Notes: a model not told the origin generated them from the sequence alone. 64,000 nt of DNA from Tsukamurella tyrosinosolvens (GCF_900104775.1 NZ_FNSA01000003.1:4588001-4652000); one strand, 5' to 3'. Shown: positions 16,591 through 23,900, counted from the stretch's first letter. Numbers and translations are program-made.

Positions 16591-17484
16591 TTGGCGATCA
16601 CATTCGTGCTGGACACGAACACCTACATCAGCGCAGCTATCAGCCCCAGCGGGACGTGCGCACAGCTCGTCGAACTCGCCCGACAGGGCCGCGTCCGGCT
16701 CGTGGTGTCACCGCACCTACTCGACGAGCTGGAGACGCGCCTCGCGCGGGAGAAGTTCCGCCGGTGGCTCACCCTCGACGACGTCCGCGACTTCGTCGAC
16801 GCCCTCACGCTGCTCGCCGACATGGTCGACGACCGGCCCGAGAACGAGACCCCGCACGTGTGCACCGACCCGGACGACAACTTCCTCGTGGCCCTGTTCC
16901 AGGACGCACAGGCGGCGATCCTGGTGAGCGGCGACAAGGCGGTGTTGGCGATCGAGTACCCCGGCCTCGACGTGCGAAAGCCAGCGGAGGCCCTCGCCGC
17001 GCTCACGTTCACGCACGAGTGGGGCGAGGGCTACCTAGAGGGCTCCGAGGAACGATCGTTCGCCCAGATCGAGGATGAGGGCAACAGGGGGATCTTCGCG
17101 GCCTACTCGTCCTTCGTCACGGTGCTGGAGCAACCGAACGCGCACGAGTTGCTGCCTTACGTCGTCGTCCCCGAGACGCTGAAGGCATTCCGCCGGGACC
17201 TCGCATGGCTCCGGGAGAACGTTCTCAATCGGGGAATCACTACGCGGCCGGACTACGCATCGCCCGACATCGCACACCTGAAGTTGCCACCAGATCCCGG
17301 CGTCAACCTTCGCGCGACCGACGAGATTCGGCTCCCGGACGACACCATTTACGCCACGATGCAGCGGTGCCCCGACCTGGACGACCTCCCCGGCGCGGAG
17401 ATGGGGCAATGGCGCGTGTTCGGCATCGGCGCCCCGGTCCCACCTCAGAAGATCCGCCCGCGTCCCCGTCGCAACACCCGGTAG
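16591..17484 (+). CDS. PIN-domain ribonuclease, toxin-like, with long C-terminal extension
   Basis: 297 residues from a TTG start. The first ~140 residues are a PIN_3/COG1569-type domain: LDTN with the first acidic residue at position 8, the LLDELETRL glutamate, CTDPDDNFLVALFQDA and LVSGDKAVL supply the usual four acidic residues for Mg-dependent RNA cleavage. A further ~150 residues follow (EWGEGYLEGSEERSF to a basic tail PRPRRNTR) with no recognised domain; VapC toxins normally end near 140 residues. It lies in the cargo position between candidate origin and terS, where satellites often carry defence or interference genes. An anti-phage role is inference. Confidence 0.75.
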   Translation: MAITFVLDTNTYISAAISPSGTCAQLVELARQGRVRLVVSPHLLDELETRLAREKFRRWLTLDDVRDFVDALTLLADMVDDRPENETPHVCTDPDDNFLVALFQDAQAAILVSGDKAVLAIEYPGLDVRKPAEALAALTFTHEWGEGYLEGSEERSFAQIEDEGNRGIFAAYSSFVTVLEQPNAHELLPYVVVPETLKAFRRDLAWLRENVLNRGITTRPDYASPDIAHLKLPPDPGVNLRATDEIRLPDDTIYATMQRCPDLDDLPGAEMGQWRVFGIGAPVPPQKIRPRPRRNTR

Positions 17485-17733
17485 GTCTGACCAGCGGGAA
17501 CCGGCAGGCCGCTGCGCCGCCGGCCTCGTCAGAATTGACGCCGACCCGAACGTTCGTATTGACGTAAATCCTTGCATCACAGCCTGATTCGTCGTCGGAA
17601 CATTTGACTCCGCGTGCTCTACTAGAGCCATCGGCGAGCCCGGGGTGTCTTCGATTGACCTCCCAAGAACATCGGTCCCCCGGGCCCGCCGGTCACTCAT
17701 CCGCCCCTCGCGGGCACGACCACGGGAGACGAC
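17485..17733 (+). promoter_or_regulatory. Intergenic region before the packaging genes
   Basis: Two TTGACG hexamers (17535-17540 and 17559-17564) flank the perfect palindrome CGAACGTTCG (17547-17556); another TTGACT lies at 17604-17609. No clear -10 at normal spacing could be assigned. The region probably holds the promoter of the terS operon. No gene was found here. Confidence 0.4.
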
Positions 17734-17880
17734 ATGGCAACCGCCGCAGAGCACAAGACCCAGGCCGAGCAGCACCTCACCGCAGCGGAGGCCGGACTGG
17801 CCGAGCGCAAGTTCGGTCTGTTCGACCAGTACGTGGCCCTCGCCCAGCTGCACGCGACCCTCGCGACGATCGCGGACTGA
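17734..17880 (+). CDS. 48-aa protein upstream of terS
   Basis: Starts at ATG 17734 after GGGAGA and ends 2 nt before the terS start. Nearly all-alanine/glutamate helix (AAEHKTQAEQHLTAAEAGLA, then FGLFDQYVALAQLHATLATI). It could be a small scaffold or regulator of packaging, but nothing in the sequence proves that. The close coupling to terS and consistent codon use support it as a real gene. Confidence 0.55.
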   Translation: MATAAEHKTQAEQHLTAAEAGLAERKFGLFDQYVALAQLHATLATIAD

Positions 17881-17882
17881 CG

Positions 17883-18389
17883 ATGGCCGCCCGGCGCGGG
17901 ATGCCCGCGAAGGTTACGAGCGCGCAGCTCCGCGCGCACTACGACGCGGAGGTCGAGCGGCTCAATGACGAGCTCGACGAGCGGGGCGAGGACGGGTTCG
18001 AGCTCGACGACGCCGACCGTGCGTTCATCGACCGCCTCGCCGTCATCGCCGACGAGATTCTCATCCTGGAGAAGGACATCGAGCGCAACGGCCCGCTGGT
18101 CAAGTCGGCCGTCACCGGCGACACGAAGGCCAACCCGGCCGTCGCGCTACACCGGGGGCTCGTGCAGGACTTCGGGAAGATCATCGCGACCCTTGACCGG
18201 CGCCTTGCCGCGACGAGCGGGATCGAGCCCGCGACCAGCACCACGGGGCCCAAGCCGGGCACGCCCAAGGGGTTCCGAGGCGAGTACAAGCCCCGCGCCA
18301 CCGGCACGGACGGCGGCAACGTCGTCGCCATGCCGCGCCCCGCACCGAAGCACAGCAGCGCAGGCGGTCGACGGATGAGGAACACGTAA
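17883..18389 (+). CDS. terS: P27-family-like small terminase subunit
   Basis: 168 residues. The central part (LDDADRAFIDRLAVIADEIL, then NGPLVKSAVTGDTKANPAVA and a helix with FGKIIATLDRRLA) follows the pattern of P27-type small terminases of actinophages, which recognise the packaging site and recruit the large subunit. The N-terminus is a basic helix; the Pro/Lys-rich C-terminus is probably disordered. No large terminase gene follows, which is unusual for a prophage but typical for satellites that redirect a helper terminase. The stop overlaps the next ATG (TAATG). Confidence 0.65.
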   Translation: MAARRGMPAKVTSAQLRAHYDAEVERLNDELDERGEDGFELDDADRAFIDRLAVIADEILILEKDIERNGPLVKSAVTGDTKANPAVALHRGLVQDFGKIIATLDRRLAATSGIEPATSTTGPKPGTPKGFRGEYKPRATGTDGGNVVAMPRPAPKHSSAGGRRMRNT

Positions 18390-18721
18390 TGGGACGCCGC
18401 ATCAAGCGCGCGCAGCACGAGGCGCAGCCCCGCCCACAGCGGGCCACCCGCACCGCACCGGCGGCCCCGGTCCCCGCCTTCGAGGACGAGCTCGCGGCCG
18501 TCCTGGAGACGTTGGGCCTACGCGCGGACGACCTGGAGCGCGGTGGGGTGCTCAACCCGTTCGCGGGCGAGGACGGCGATGGATTCCGGCCGTTCGCGCC
18601 GTGCGAGTTCGTGTGGCCGCACGCCGCGCTACGCCGGGTCGAGCACCGGGCCGCGATCGAGCGACACCTCCGGCCGCACCGGCGGTTCTTCAGCTACATC
18701 CCGCGTGGCATCACCGCATGA
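18389..18721 (+). CDS. Hypothetical 110-aa protein after terS
   Basis: The ATG overlaps the terS stop (TAATG) and its own end overlaps the next ATG by 4 nt. A basic, Pro/Ala-rich N-terminus (MGRRIKRAQHEAQPRPQR) precedes a folded-looking C-terminal part with an acidic helix (FEDELAAVLETLGLRADDL) and an Arg/His-rich helix (RRVEHRAAIERHLRPHRRFF). In a phage this slot is normally the large terminase; this protein is far too small and has no ATPase motif. Function unknown; a packaging or capsid-modifying role is speculation from position. Confidence 0.6.
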   Translation: MGRRIKRAQHEAQPRPQRATRTAPAAPVPAFEDELAAVLETLGLRADDLERGGVLNPFAGEDGDGFRPFAPCEFVWPHAALRRVEHRAAIERHLRPHRRFFSYIPRGITA

Positions 18722-19635
18722 CCACGCTCGGCACCACGCGGGAGCGGCCGACGCACTGCAAGGGCGGCCACGAGTTCACGGAGATGAACACGCGGATCGA
18801 CCGCAACGCGGACGGTAGTTTCCGACAGCTACGGTGCCGCGCCTGTGCAGCGGAGGCGCAGCGCCGCGCCGTCGAACGCAAACGGGAATCCGGCAAGTGG
18901 GAGGACCACCTCGCCGCCCGGCGGGAACGAGAACGAGCGGGTCGCGCCGAGTCCGCGAAGGTCCACACCCGGCGGAAACGGGACGAGCTGGCAGAGCAGA
19001 ACCGGCACGACGACCAGGAGGCACTCATGGCACACGCTCGCGACCACGCGCACGTCGCGGCGGGGCCGTTCCCGATCGCTGACCCGCTCGTGCGAGTTCC
19101 GGCGGCGTGCCGCCGTGAGCACGAGCTCACGGCGCGCACGGTGCACGTCACGACCCGCGTAGTCGACGGCGAGACGGTGCCCGGCGGCGTCGAGTGCATC
19201 CGGTGCCTCCGGGAGGACTGCTACCGAGCGCACTACCGGTTGAGCGCCGCCGCCCCCGTGCCGCCGGAGATCCTCGACGAGGGCGAGTTCATGCGGCAGC
19301 CGTGCGGCACCGGCCATGTCTCGCGCCGTGCGGAGCCGTGGCCCACCGGCGCGGGGTGGTGGACGCGCGTCGAGTTCGCGTCGGGGTGGGGTTTCTGCGA
19401 CCCGGACCCCACGCCGGAGCTGCGCGCCGCCCGGGAGGCCGCGCGCAAGGCCGAACAGGACGAGCGGGAAGCCGCCGAGACGGCCCGCATCGCCGCCGAG
19501 CTCGACGAGCTGGAGTTGAAGGATGCACGAGCCCGCCGAGAGCAGCGCGCTCAGGACGCCAACGCCGCGACGGCCGCGATCCGGGCCGCGATCCGGGCCG
19601 CGATGACGGCCGCACGAGGCGGGGTCGCGGTATGA
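18718..19635 (+). CDS. Hypothetical Cys/His-rich protein (two zinc-binding-like modules)
   Basis: 305 residues. The first module, HCKGGHEFTEMN with LRCRACAAEAQRRAVERKRE, places C/H and CxxC pairs about 25 residues apart, like phage zinc-ribbon proteins. A second module has CRREHELTARTVHV with VECIRCLREDCYRAHYR. A third cysteine-containing stretch is QPCGTGHVSRR with WGFCDPDP. Long Arg/Glu helices link and end the protein. This repeated Zn-finger pattern is seen in actinophage proteins annotated as HNH-like or unknown; no HNH catalytic triad is visible here. It is coupled to the upstream gene by ATGA. Confidence 0.6.
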   Translation: MTTLGTTRERPTHCKGGHEFTEMNTRIDRNADGSFRQLRCRACAAEAQRRAVERKRESGKWEDHLAARRERERAGRAESAKVHTRRKRDELAEQNRHDDQEALMAHARDHAHVAAGPFPIADPLVRVPAACRREHELTARTVHVTTRVVDGETVPGGVECIRCLREDCYRAHYRLSAAAPVPPEILDEGEFMRQPCGTGHVSRRAEPWPTGAGWWTRVEFASGWGFCDPDPTPELRAAREAARKAEQDEREAAETARIAAELDELELKDARARREQRAQDANAATAAIRAAIRAAMTAARGGVAV

Positions 19636-19730
19636 GCGGGTATCGTGGGGGACGAACCTCTGAAGCTCGCCAGAGCTCGCGCGAAACCCAGGATCGCCCC
19701 GCGACTTCGGAGGTTTCCCCGTGCGCCTAG
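19632..19730 (+). CDS. Possible 32-aa ORF
   Basis: Starts in an ATGA overlap with the preceding gene and overlaps the next GTG start by 10 nt. The sequence (MSGYRGGRTSEARQSSRETQ and onward) is polar and without motif. The coupling at its 5' end is its only support; the same bases contain GGTATCGT, which could be a promoter -10 instead. Confidence 0.3.
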   Translation: MSGYRGGRTSEARQSSRETQDRPATSEVSPCA

Positions 19731-20050
19731 CGCTTTTGATCTTCGGCTACGAGATCGTGGCCGTCGAGATCGGTCTCGGAGACGCCGGGGAGGCCTCCGA
19801 GACCGACTTCGACGACGGCCCGGCGTACGAGCTGACCAGCGAGACACTCCCCGTCGAGACGGATCTCGGGCTGGATGATGACGAGGATGCCCCGCGCCCG
19901 CTCGTGATCGTGCGCGGCGACCACAAGCGCGGGCAGACCACGAGGACACGCCGTAACCGGCCGCCGTTCACCGGCTCCGGCCTCACACGGGTAGACGTCA
20001 GGAATGGTGTCAAGCGAAGCACACCAACGGGTTTCGGGTTCCACGCCTGA
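19721..20050 (+). CDS. Hypothetical acidic protein with hydrophobic N-terminus
   Basis: 109 residues from GTG 19721. The N-terminus LALLIFGYEIVAVEIGLG is a short hydrophobic beta/alpha segment found at the start of several small proteins in actinophage genomes; a very acidic centre (ETDLGLDDDEDAPRP) and a basic tail follow. It is too short to be a convincing transmembrane helix. TTTCCCC just upstream is a poor ribosome site, so the start is uncertain. It is the last gene before the tail module. Function unknown. Confidence 0.55.
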   Translation: MRLALLIFGYEIVAVEIGLGDAGEASETDFDDGPAYELTSETLPVETDLGLDDDEDAPRPLVIVRGDHKRGQTTRTRRNRPPFTGSGLTRVDVRNGVKRSTPTGFGFHA

Positions 20051-20147
20051 GCGGAGTTTTGACCGGCTGTGGGATCATGGACGCAAGCGCCGGGCACCCG
20101 CCCGGGACCGGGGAGGTCCACCATCGCGTAGTTAGGCATCCCCGCAC
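20051..20147 (+). promoter_or_regulatory. Leader of the tail gene
   Basis: 97 bp containing TTGACC (20059-20064), a hairpin CCGGGC-ACCC-GCCCGG (20090-20105) and ACCGGGGAGGTCCACC. A similar GGGGAGG-plus-CCA sequence occurs at 10102 and part of it at 11884. The ATG at 20148 has no ordinary SD directly upstream. Confidence 0.35.
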
Positions 20148-22112
20148 ATGGCCCCGTTCGACGTCCACGCCGCCAACCGGCACACGCCCCGGGAGCTACT
20201 CGACGCGGGCGGGCAGCTAGCACTGAAGCGGGACATCTCGTCCCCGGACGAGGTGCTGAAGATCGCGGGCCAGATCGCGGCGCTCTTCGGGTTCGACCTG
20301 GAGCACTGGCAGGACATGTTCGACTTCGACGACCTGCGCGCAGCCATCGCGGGCGAGTACGTCGGCACGGACCCCGCCCTCAACGCGATTCAGACCGTGG
20401 TGGGGACGATCCGCCGGTTCGCCACGGGCATCATCGACCCGTCGCGCCTGCCGCTCATCCCGCTCTCCCACATCGGCGAGGCCAGCCCGAACCTGCTGGA
20501 GAACGGCAGCTTCGACGGGGACGACCCCATTGAGCAGACCGAGGGGTGGACCTTCAACCCCGCCATCGGTCGGACCAAGCCGGGCAGCGCGCAGACGACC
20601 GGCAAGGGCACGCGGCGGGTCCTGTTGTCCAACGCGGTGCTGTGCACGCCGGGGCAGCAGTTCGACGTGGGCGGGTTCGTCACGTGGTCCATGCTCACCG
20701 GTGGCGGCGCGGGGGCCTTCAAGCTCTCGGCGGTGGCCTACGCGGCCGATGACTCCCACGTCGGCGAGACCGTGGTTGCGTCGATCGACTCGCCGTCCGG
20801 CGCGCAGGCGTGGACGGGGCTACTCGGCACGTACACCGTGCCGGAGGGCGCCGCGAAGATCCGCCTTCAGATCGAGGTGGCCGCCACGGTCACCGGCGGC
20901 ACGATCAACTGGGACGACCTGAGCGTCACGAAGTACGGCAACCTGCCGCAGCGCATGGTCGCGGGCCTGGTGTCTGCGCTCGGCGACCTCGGGGCCGGGA
21001 TCGCTGCCGCCGTGGAGGCAATGGGGAACTTCTTCGACAAGCTCACAGGCAAGATCGGCACCACGATCGCCGACCTCCAGTCCTGGGCCGGGCAGTTGAA
21101 GACGATCCTCTCCGGCGGCACCGTTGGCTCGGGCATCTTCCCGACCCTCGACAACGGCCTACGCGGAGTCGTGTCGGGCGTGCAGGGCTTCGCGCAGGCG
21201 ATCCTGGAGAAGATCGTGCAGGCGATCCGGGGCATCCCCGTCGTCGGCGCGGGCCTCGCGGACCTGTTCGACGACGTCGCGGGTCTCCGCAGCACGGCTG
21301 ACACCGCGAACGCCACCGCGATCACGGCCGACACGAAGGCCGTGGCGGCCCAGGGCACCGCCGACGAGATCGTCGTGGGCGTGGTGGACGGCTGGGCCGG
21401 AGCGGGCACCAGCAACGGCGAGGTGTTCGACACCATGCAGGCGATCCGCACCGCGATCCTCAACGGGTACACCGTCGAGACGATCACGAGTTCCGGCAAC
21501 TGGGCCAAGCCCACGGGCACCCTCATGGAGTTGGTCGTGGTCGGCATCGGATCGGGGAAGAACGGCACCGTCGGCAACGCCGTCGCCCCGCTCGGCGGTG
21601 GCTTCCTCACGAAGGCCTACGACCCCGCGAGCCTCCCCACGTCGGTCGCCGTCGTGATCGGCACGAACGGCAACCCGACGAAGTTCCACACCGACTTCCA
21701 GACGACGCCCGGCGCGGGTGGCATTGCCACGCAGTTCGGCTACTCGCAGACCTCGTCGATGCCCGGCAACGGCGGTCTCGGAGGTCTCCCGAACGACTCC
21801 CAGTTCAATCCCGGGACCGCAGGCGAGAGCACGCCGCTCGCGGTCGGTGGGTCGCCGGGCCTCTCGCGGGGCGCCTCGGGGCAGCCCGGCGCCTCGGTCG
21901 ACGCTTCCGTGCCGACCAAGTGCGGGGGCGCCGGTGGCGGTGGCGGCGCGTCCGGCCGAAACAGTCTCGGCGAGACGAGCGGCGGCAACGGCGGCAACGG
22001 CGGCTTCCCCGGCGGGGCAGGCGGCAACGCCGGGGCCAAGTATGGCGCGTTTGGCTCTGACGGCACGCCGGGCCTCGGCGCGGCCGGTGTCCTGTGGGTC
22101 TTCTACCGATGA
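20148..22112 (+). CDS. Minor tail / receptor-binding protein
   Basis: 654 residues. The N-terminal ~120 residues form a helical attachment region (PLIPLSHIGEASPNLLENGS at its end); residues about 120-265 resemble a carbohydrate-binding/jelly-roll module (NGSFDGDDP.. to TGGTINWDDLSV); then an alanine-rich helical region with GIPVVGAGLADLFDDVAGLR and a repeat-like TADTANATAITADTKAVAAQ coiled coil; the C-terminal ~170 residues are Gly-rich (GGNGGNGGFPGGAGGNAG) ending FGSDGTPGLGAAGVLWVFYR. This layout is typical of actinophage tail-tip proteins that contact the cell envelope. Here it occurs without any other recognisable virion gene except the two small ones that follow. Confidence 0.8.
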   Translation: MAPFDVHAANRHTPRELLDAGGQLALKRDISSPDEVLKIAGQIAALFGFDLEHWQDMFDFDDLRAAIAGEYVGTDPALNAIQTVVGTIRRFATGIIDPSRLPLIPLSHIGEASPNLLENGSFDGDDPIEQTEGWTFNPAIGRTKPGSAQTTGKGTRRVLLSNAVLCTPGQQFDVGGFVTWSMLTGGGAGAFKLSAVAYAADDSHVGETVVASIDSPSGAQAWTGLLGTYTVPEGAAKIRLQIEVAATVTGGTINWDDLSVTKYGNLPQRMVAGLVSALGDLGAGIAAAVEAMGNFFDKLTGKIGTTIADLQSWAGQLKTILSGGTVGSGIFPTLDNGLRGVVSGVQGFAQAILEKIVQAIRGIPVVGAGLADLFDDVAGLRSTADTANATAITADTKAVAAQGTADEIVVGVVDGWAGAGTSNGEVFDTMQAIRTAILNGYTVETITSSGNWAKPTGTLMELVVVGIGSGKNGTVGNAVAPLGGGFLTKAYDPASLPTSVAVVIGTNGNPTKFHTDFQTTPGAGGIATQFGYSQTSSMPGNGGLGGLPNDSQFNPGTAGESTPLAVGGSPGLSRGASGQPGASVDASVPTKCGGAGGGGGASGRNSLGETSGGNGGNGGFPGGAGGNAGAKYGAFGSDGTPGLGAAGVLWVFYR

Positions 22113-22402
22113 TGAACGGAGCAACGATGCAGCACGTCGCGGATCTCGATTGGTGGTGCCCGGTGACCAAGCTCTACCGGGCCGACGACGGCCAGCACTT
22201 CGCGGTGCTGTGCGCTGACTTCTACACCGCGCAGCACACCGAGGTGTTCCTCGCCGACGAGCACGGCACAGCGATCGACGCCGACGGCGACCCCGCCAAC
22301 GGCCTCACGGCCCTCGTGCGATGGGACGAGCAGCTCGACCACGACGAGGCCGTTGCTCGGCTCTCCGCGTGGCTTGCCCCGGATCTCGGGAAGGGCAAGT
22401 AG
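22109..22402 (+). CDS. Hypothetical protein coupled to the tail gene
   Basis: 97 residues from the ATG overlapping the tail-gene stop (ATGATGA); an internal ATG at 22127 is an alternative start. Acidic and aromatic (DLDWWCPVTKLYRADDGQHF), with a central segment CADFYTAQHTEVFLADEHGT and a helical end. Its sole location is between two tail-type proteins, so a tail-tip accessory or chaperone is plausible. No known motif. The next ORF starts directly after its stop. Confidence 0.6.
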   Translation: MMNGATMQHVADLDWWCPVTKLYRADDGQHFAVLCADFYTAQHTEVFLADEHGTAIDADGDPANGLTALVRWDEQLDHDEAVARLSAWLAPDLGKGK

Positions 22403-22579
22403 ATGGCGACGAACATCGGCGCGATCATCCCGACGCGCACGGCCGCCGAGTGGCGGCAGCTCAACCCCATGCTGGTCAAGGGCCAGCTCGTGCACGAGAG
22501 CGACACACTGGCCTTCAAGGTCGGCACCGGCAACGACCGGTACAACGATCTCGGGTACTCGGGCCTCGTACAGAACTAG
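22403..22579 (+). CDS. Tail-fibre N-terminal-domain-like 58-aa protein
   Basis: ATG 22403 is adjacent to the preceding stop. The pattern IIPTRTAAEWRQLNPMLVKG, then ESDTLAFKVGTGNDRYNDLG is the short beta motif of hyaluronidase-like/Mtd N-terminal tail repeats (typically ...Anp-hL..GE.g.E.Dt...KiGDG...Wn.L.Y). In phages it anchors fibres to the virion. As a stand-alone 58-residue protein it could cap or adapt the tail tip. Assignment is by remembered pattern. Confidence 0.6.
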   Translation: MATNIGAIIPTRTAAEWRQLNPMLVKGQLVHESDTLAFKVGTGNDRYNDLGYSGLVQN

Positions 22580-22593
22580 GGAGGAAGACGACC

Positions 22594-23049
22594 ATGACCG
22601 GACGAGCCCCGAAAACGTGCTCACAGATCATCGACACCCCGTACGGGCGCGGCCCGTGCCCTAGGAAGGCCGTCGAGCACCGGGGCCGCGACTACCGGTG
22701 CGAGCAGCACCCCGTGAAAGAGAACCTCGACGCCAACCAGCGCGCCCGGCGCCGTCGGATCAAGCCGCTCACGACGGCCGAGAAGGACCACATCCGGGAG
22801 CGGGATTGGCACGTCTGCGCAGAGTGCGGCGCACCGGCGCACCAGGTCGACCACATCACGGAGATCGCCGACGGCGGCGACAACCGGCCCTCGAACCTCC
22901 AGTTGCTGTGCGATCGGCACCACGCGCTGAAGACGGCCCAGAGCCGACGGGACGGCGACCCCCGCGACGGCGCCACGAAGCGCCGGGAGCTCTCCGCGCG
23001 TGCCCTGCAGAAACGCCGCCTGCGCGAGCAAGGTTTCTACGTGCAGTAG
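22594..23049 (+). CDS. HNH endonuclease
   Basis: 151 residues with GGGAGGAAG before the ATG. A Cys/His-containing N-terminus (residues 9-39) is followed by the HNH core: CAEC (75-78), Asp86-His87, Asn101 and CDRHH (106-110), i.e. a zinc-braced beta-beta-alpha-metal nuclease. HNH proteins beside terminases assist packaging cleavage in many phages and HNH genes are regular in satellites; here it is the last gene before attR. A terminase-assisting role is inference. Confidence 0.85.
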   Translation: MTGRAPKTCSQIIDTPYGRGPCPRKAVEHRGRDYRCEQHPVKENLDANQRARRRRIKPLTTAEKDHIRERDWHVCAECGAPAHQVDHITEIADGGDNRPSNLQLLCDRHHALKTAQSRRDGDPRDGATKRRELSARALQKRRLREQGFYVQ

Positions 23050-23113
23050 CCCGGCGACGGCACGTCACGACCGACGTAAACTCAGACATAACAGCAGGTC
23101 ACATTGGGTATGT

Positions 23114-23153
23114 AGGACTTGAGTCACAAACCACAGGTGGCACCATCCAGCTT
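23114..23153. other. attR: right element-chromosome junction
   Basis: Element sequence with TGAGTCA (23120-23126) and GGCACCA (23139-23145) passes into the ligase frame at the CC dinucleotide 23143-23144. Joining this arm to the attL arm reconstructs attP: 15 of 23 positions are symmetric about CC, including TGAGTCA and TGGC. Joining the outer sides restores the ligase codon GGC and an open frame. Confidence 0.8.
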
Positions 23154-23792
23154 GAACTCGACGCTCACCTCCGGTCCCAGGTCGGCCAGCGCGGCGGCGA
23201 CGCCGTCCGCCGGCGAGGCGAGCATCGGCGAGACGCCGCGCAACACCTCGAGCCCGAAGCCGGCGAGATCCTCGGCCCCGCCGCGCAGGGCCGCCGCGGC
23301 GGTGTCGGGCAGCGATCCGGACAGCATGGCCGCCCGGCGCACCGTCTCCAGCGGCACCTCCGCGGCGCGCGCCACCGCATCGGTCACCACGCCCGCGAGG
23401 GCGCCCTGGCGCAGCTCACCCGTGACGAGTCCGACGAGGAACCGCTGCTCCGCCGCGGTCGCGCGCCCGAACAGCCCGGTGAGGACGGCGTCCCGTCGGG
23501 CGACGGACCCGGCGCCCGACGTCCCGGCCAGCTCGTCGAGTGCGGCGGTGACCTCCTCCACCGTCAGGGACGGCTCCGCGGCGGCTTCGAGAGCGTCGAC
23601 GGTCCGCGCGACGGTGCGCCACCCGGCGCCGAGGCGGCCCTGCAGCAACTCCCCCGACAGCCAGGCGACGACGGGGCGCACGTCCCCCGGCCCGGCGGCG
23701 CGGATCACCGCGGCGAGCGTGGCGACCTTCGCGGTGCGCGATCGCGTGCCCGCGACCTCGGCGGAAACGACGACGACCTCGACGAACAGCAC
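23124..23792 (-). pseudogene. ligB: ATP-dependent DNA ligase LigB, N-terminal part (split by the element)
   Basis: GTG 23792 starts the frame VLFVEVVVVSAEVAGTRSRT, the DNA-binding N-terminal domain of LigB-type ligases. It runs 217 chromosomal residues to EFKLDG, where Lys214 would be the AMP-accepting lysine of motif I; after four element-encoded residues (ATCG, then L) it stops at 23124. The rest of the adenylation domain and OB-fold are at 6902-7771. Only excision of the element would restore the gene. As a stand-alone 221-residue fragment it should be inactive. It is divergent from the ABC transporter gene. Confidence 0.9.
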
Positions 23793-23900
23793 CCCGTCAT
23801 TGTGGCGCACACCCCTGACAGGTGCGGCACGACCGGCGGCGACAGACCGCGCCAGCGTCACGACAGTCCCACGACAGCGGGGCGATGCATCGTGGTGGCC

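Larger units (their letters stand above)
7770..23144. mobile_element. 15.4 kb integrated satellite-like phage element inside ligB
   Basis: Boundaries follow from the split ligase and att sequences. Contents in order: serine integrase, HTH (Xis/AlpA-like), several short overlapping ORFs, Prim-Pol/helicase, terminator, repeat-dense non-coding region, PIN toxin pair, P27-like small terminase, Zn-finger-like protein, minor tail protein, tail-fibre N-terminal-like protein and HNH nuclease. All genes from the integrase to the HNH gene are on the plus strand, mostly with ATGA/GTGA overlaps and no obvious broken genes. Large terminase, portal, protease, capsid, tube, tape-measure and lysis genes were not recognised. 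The order int-HTH-primase-repeats-terS is that of PICI-type satellites; a prophage that lost its structural block is the alternative. Confidence 0.85.

Noticed and set aside
7757-23150. CTGGAT/ATCCAG dyad in the reconstructed attB as the crossover centre
   Set aside because: It would put the centre 3.5 bp away from the CC dinucleotide and make the element-side TGAGTCA arms unequal; the arm symmetry is stronger evidence.
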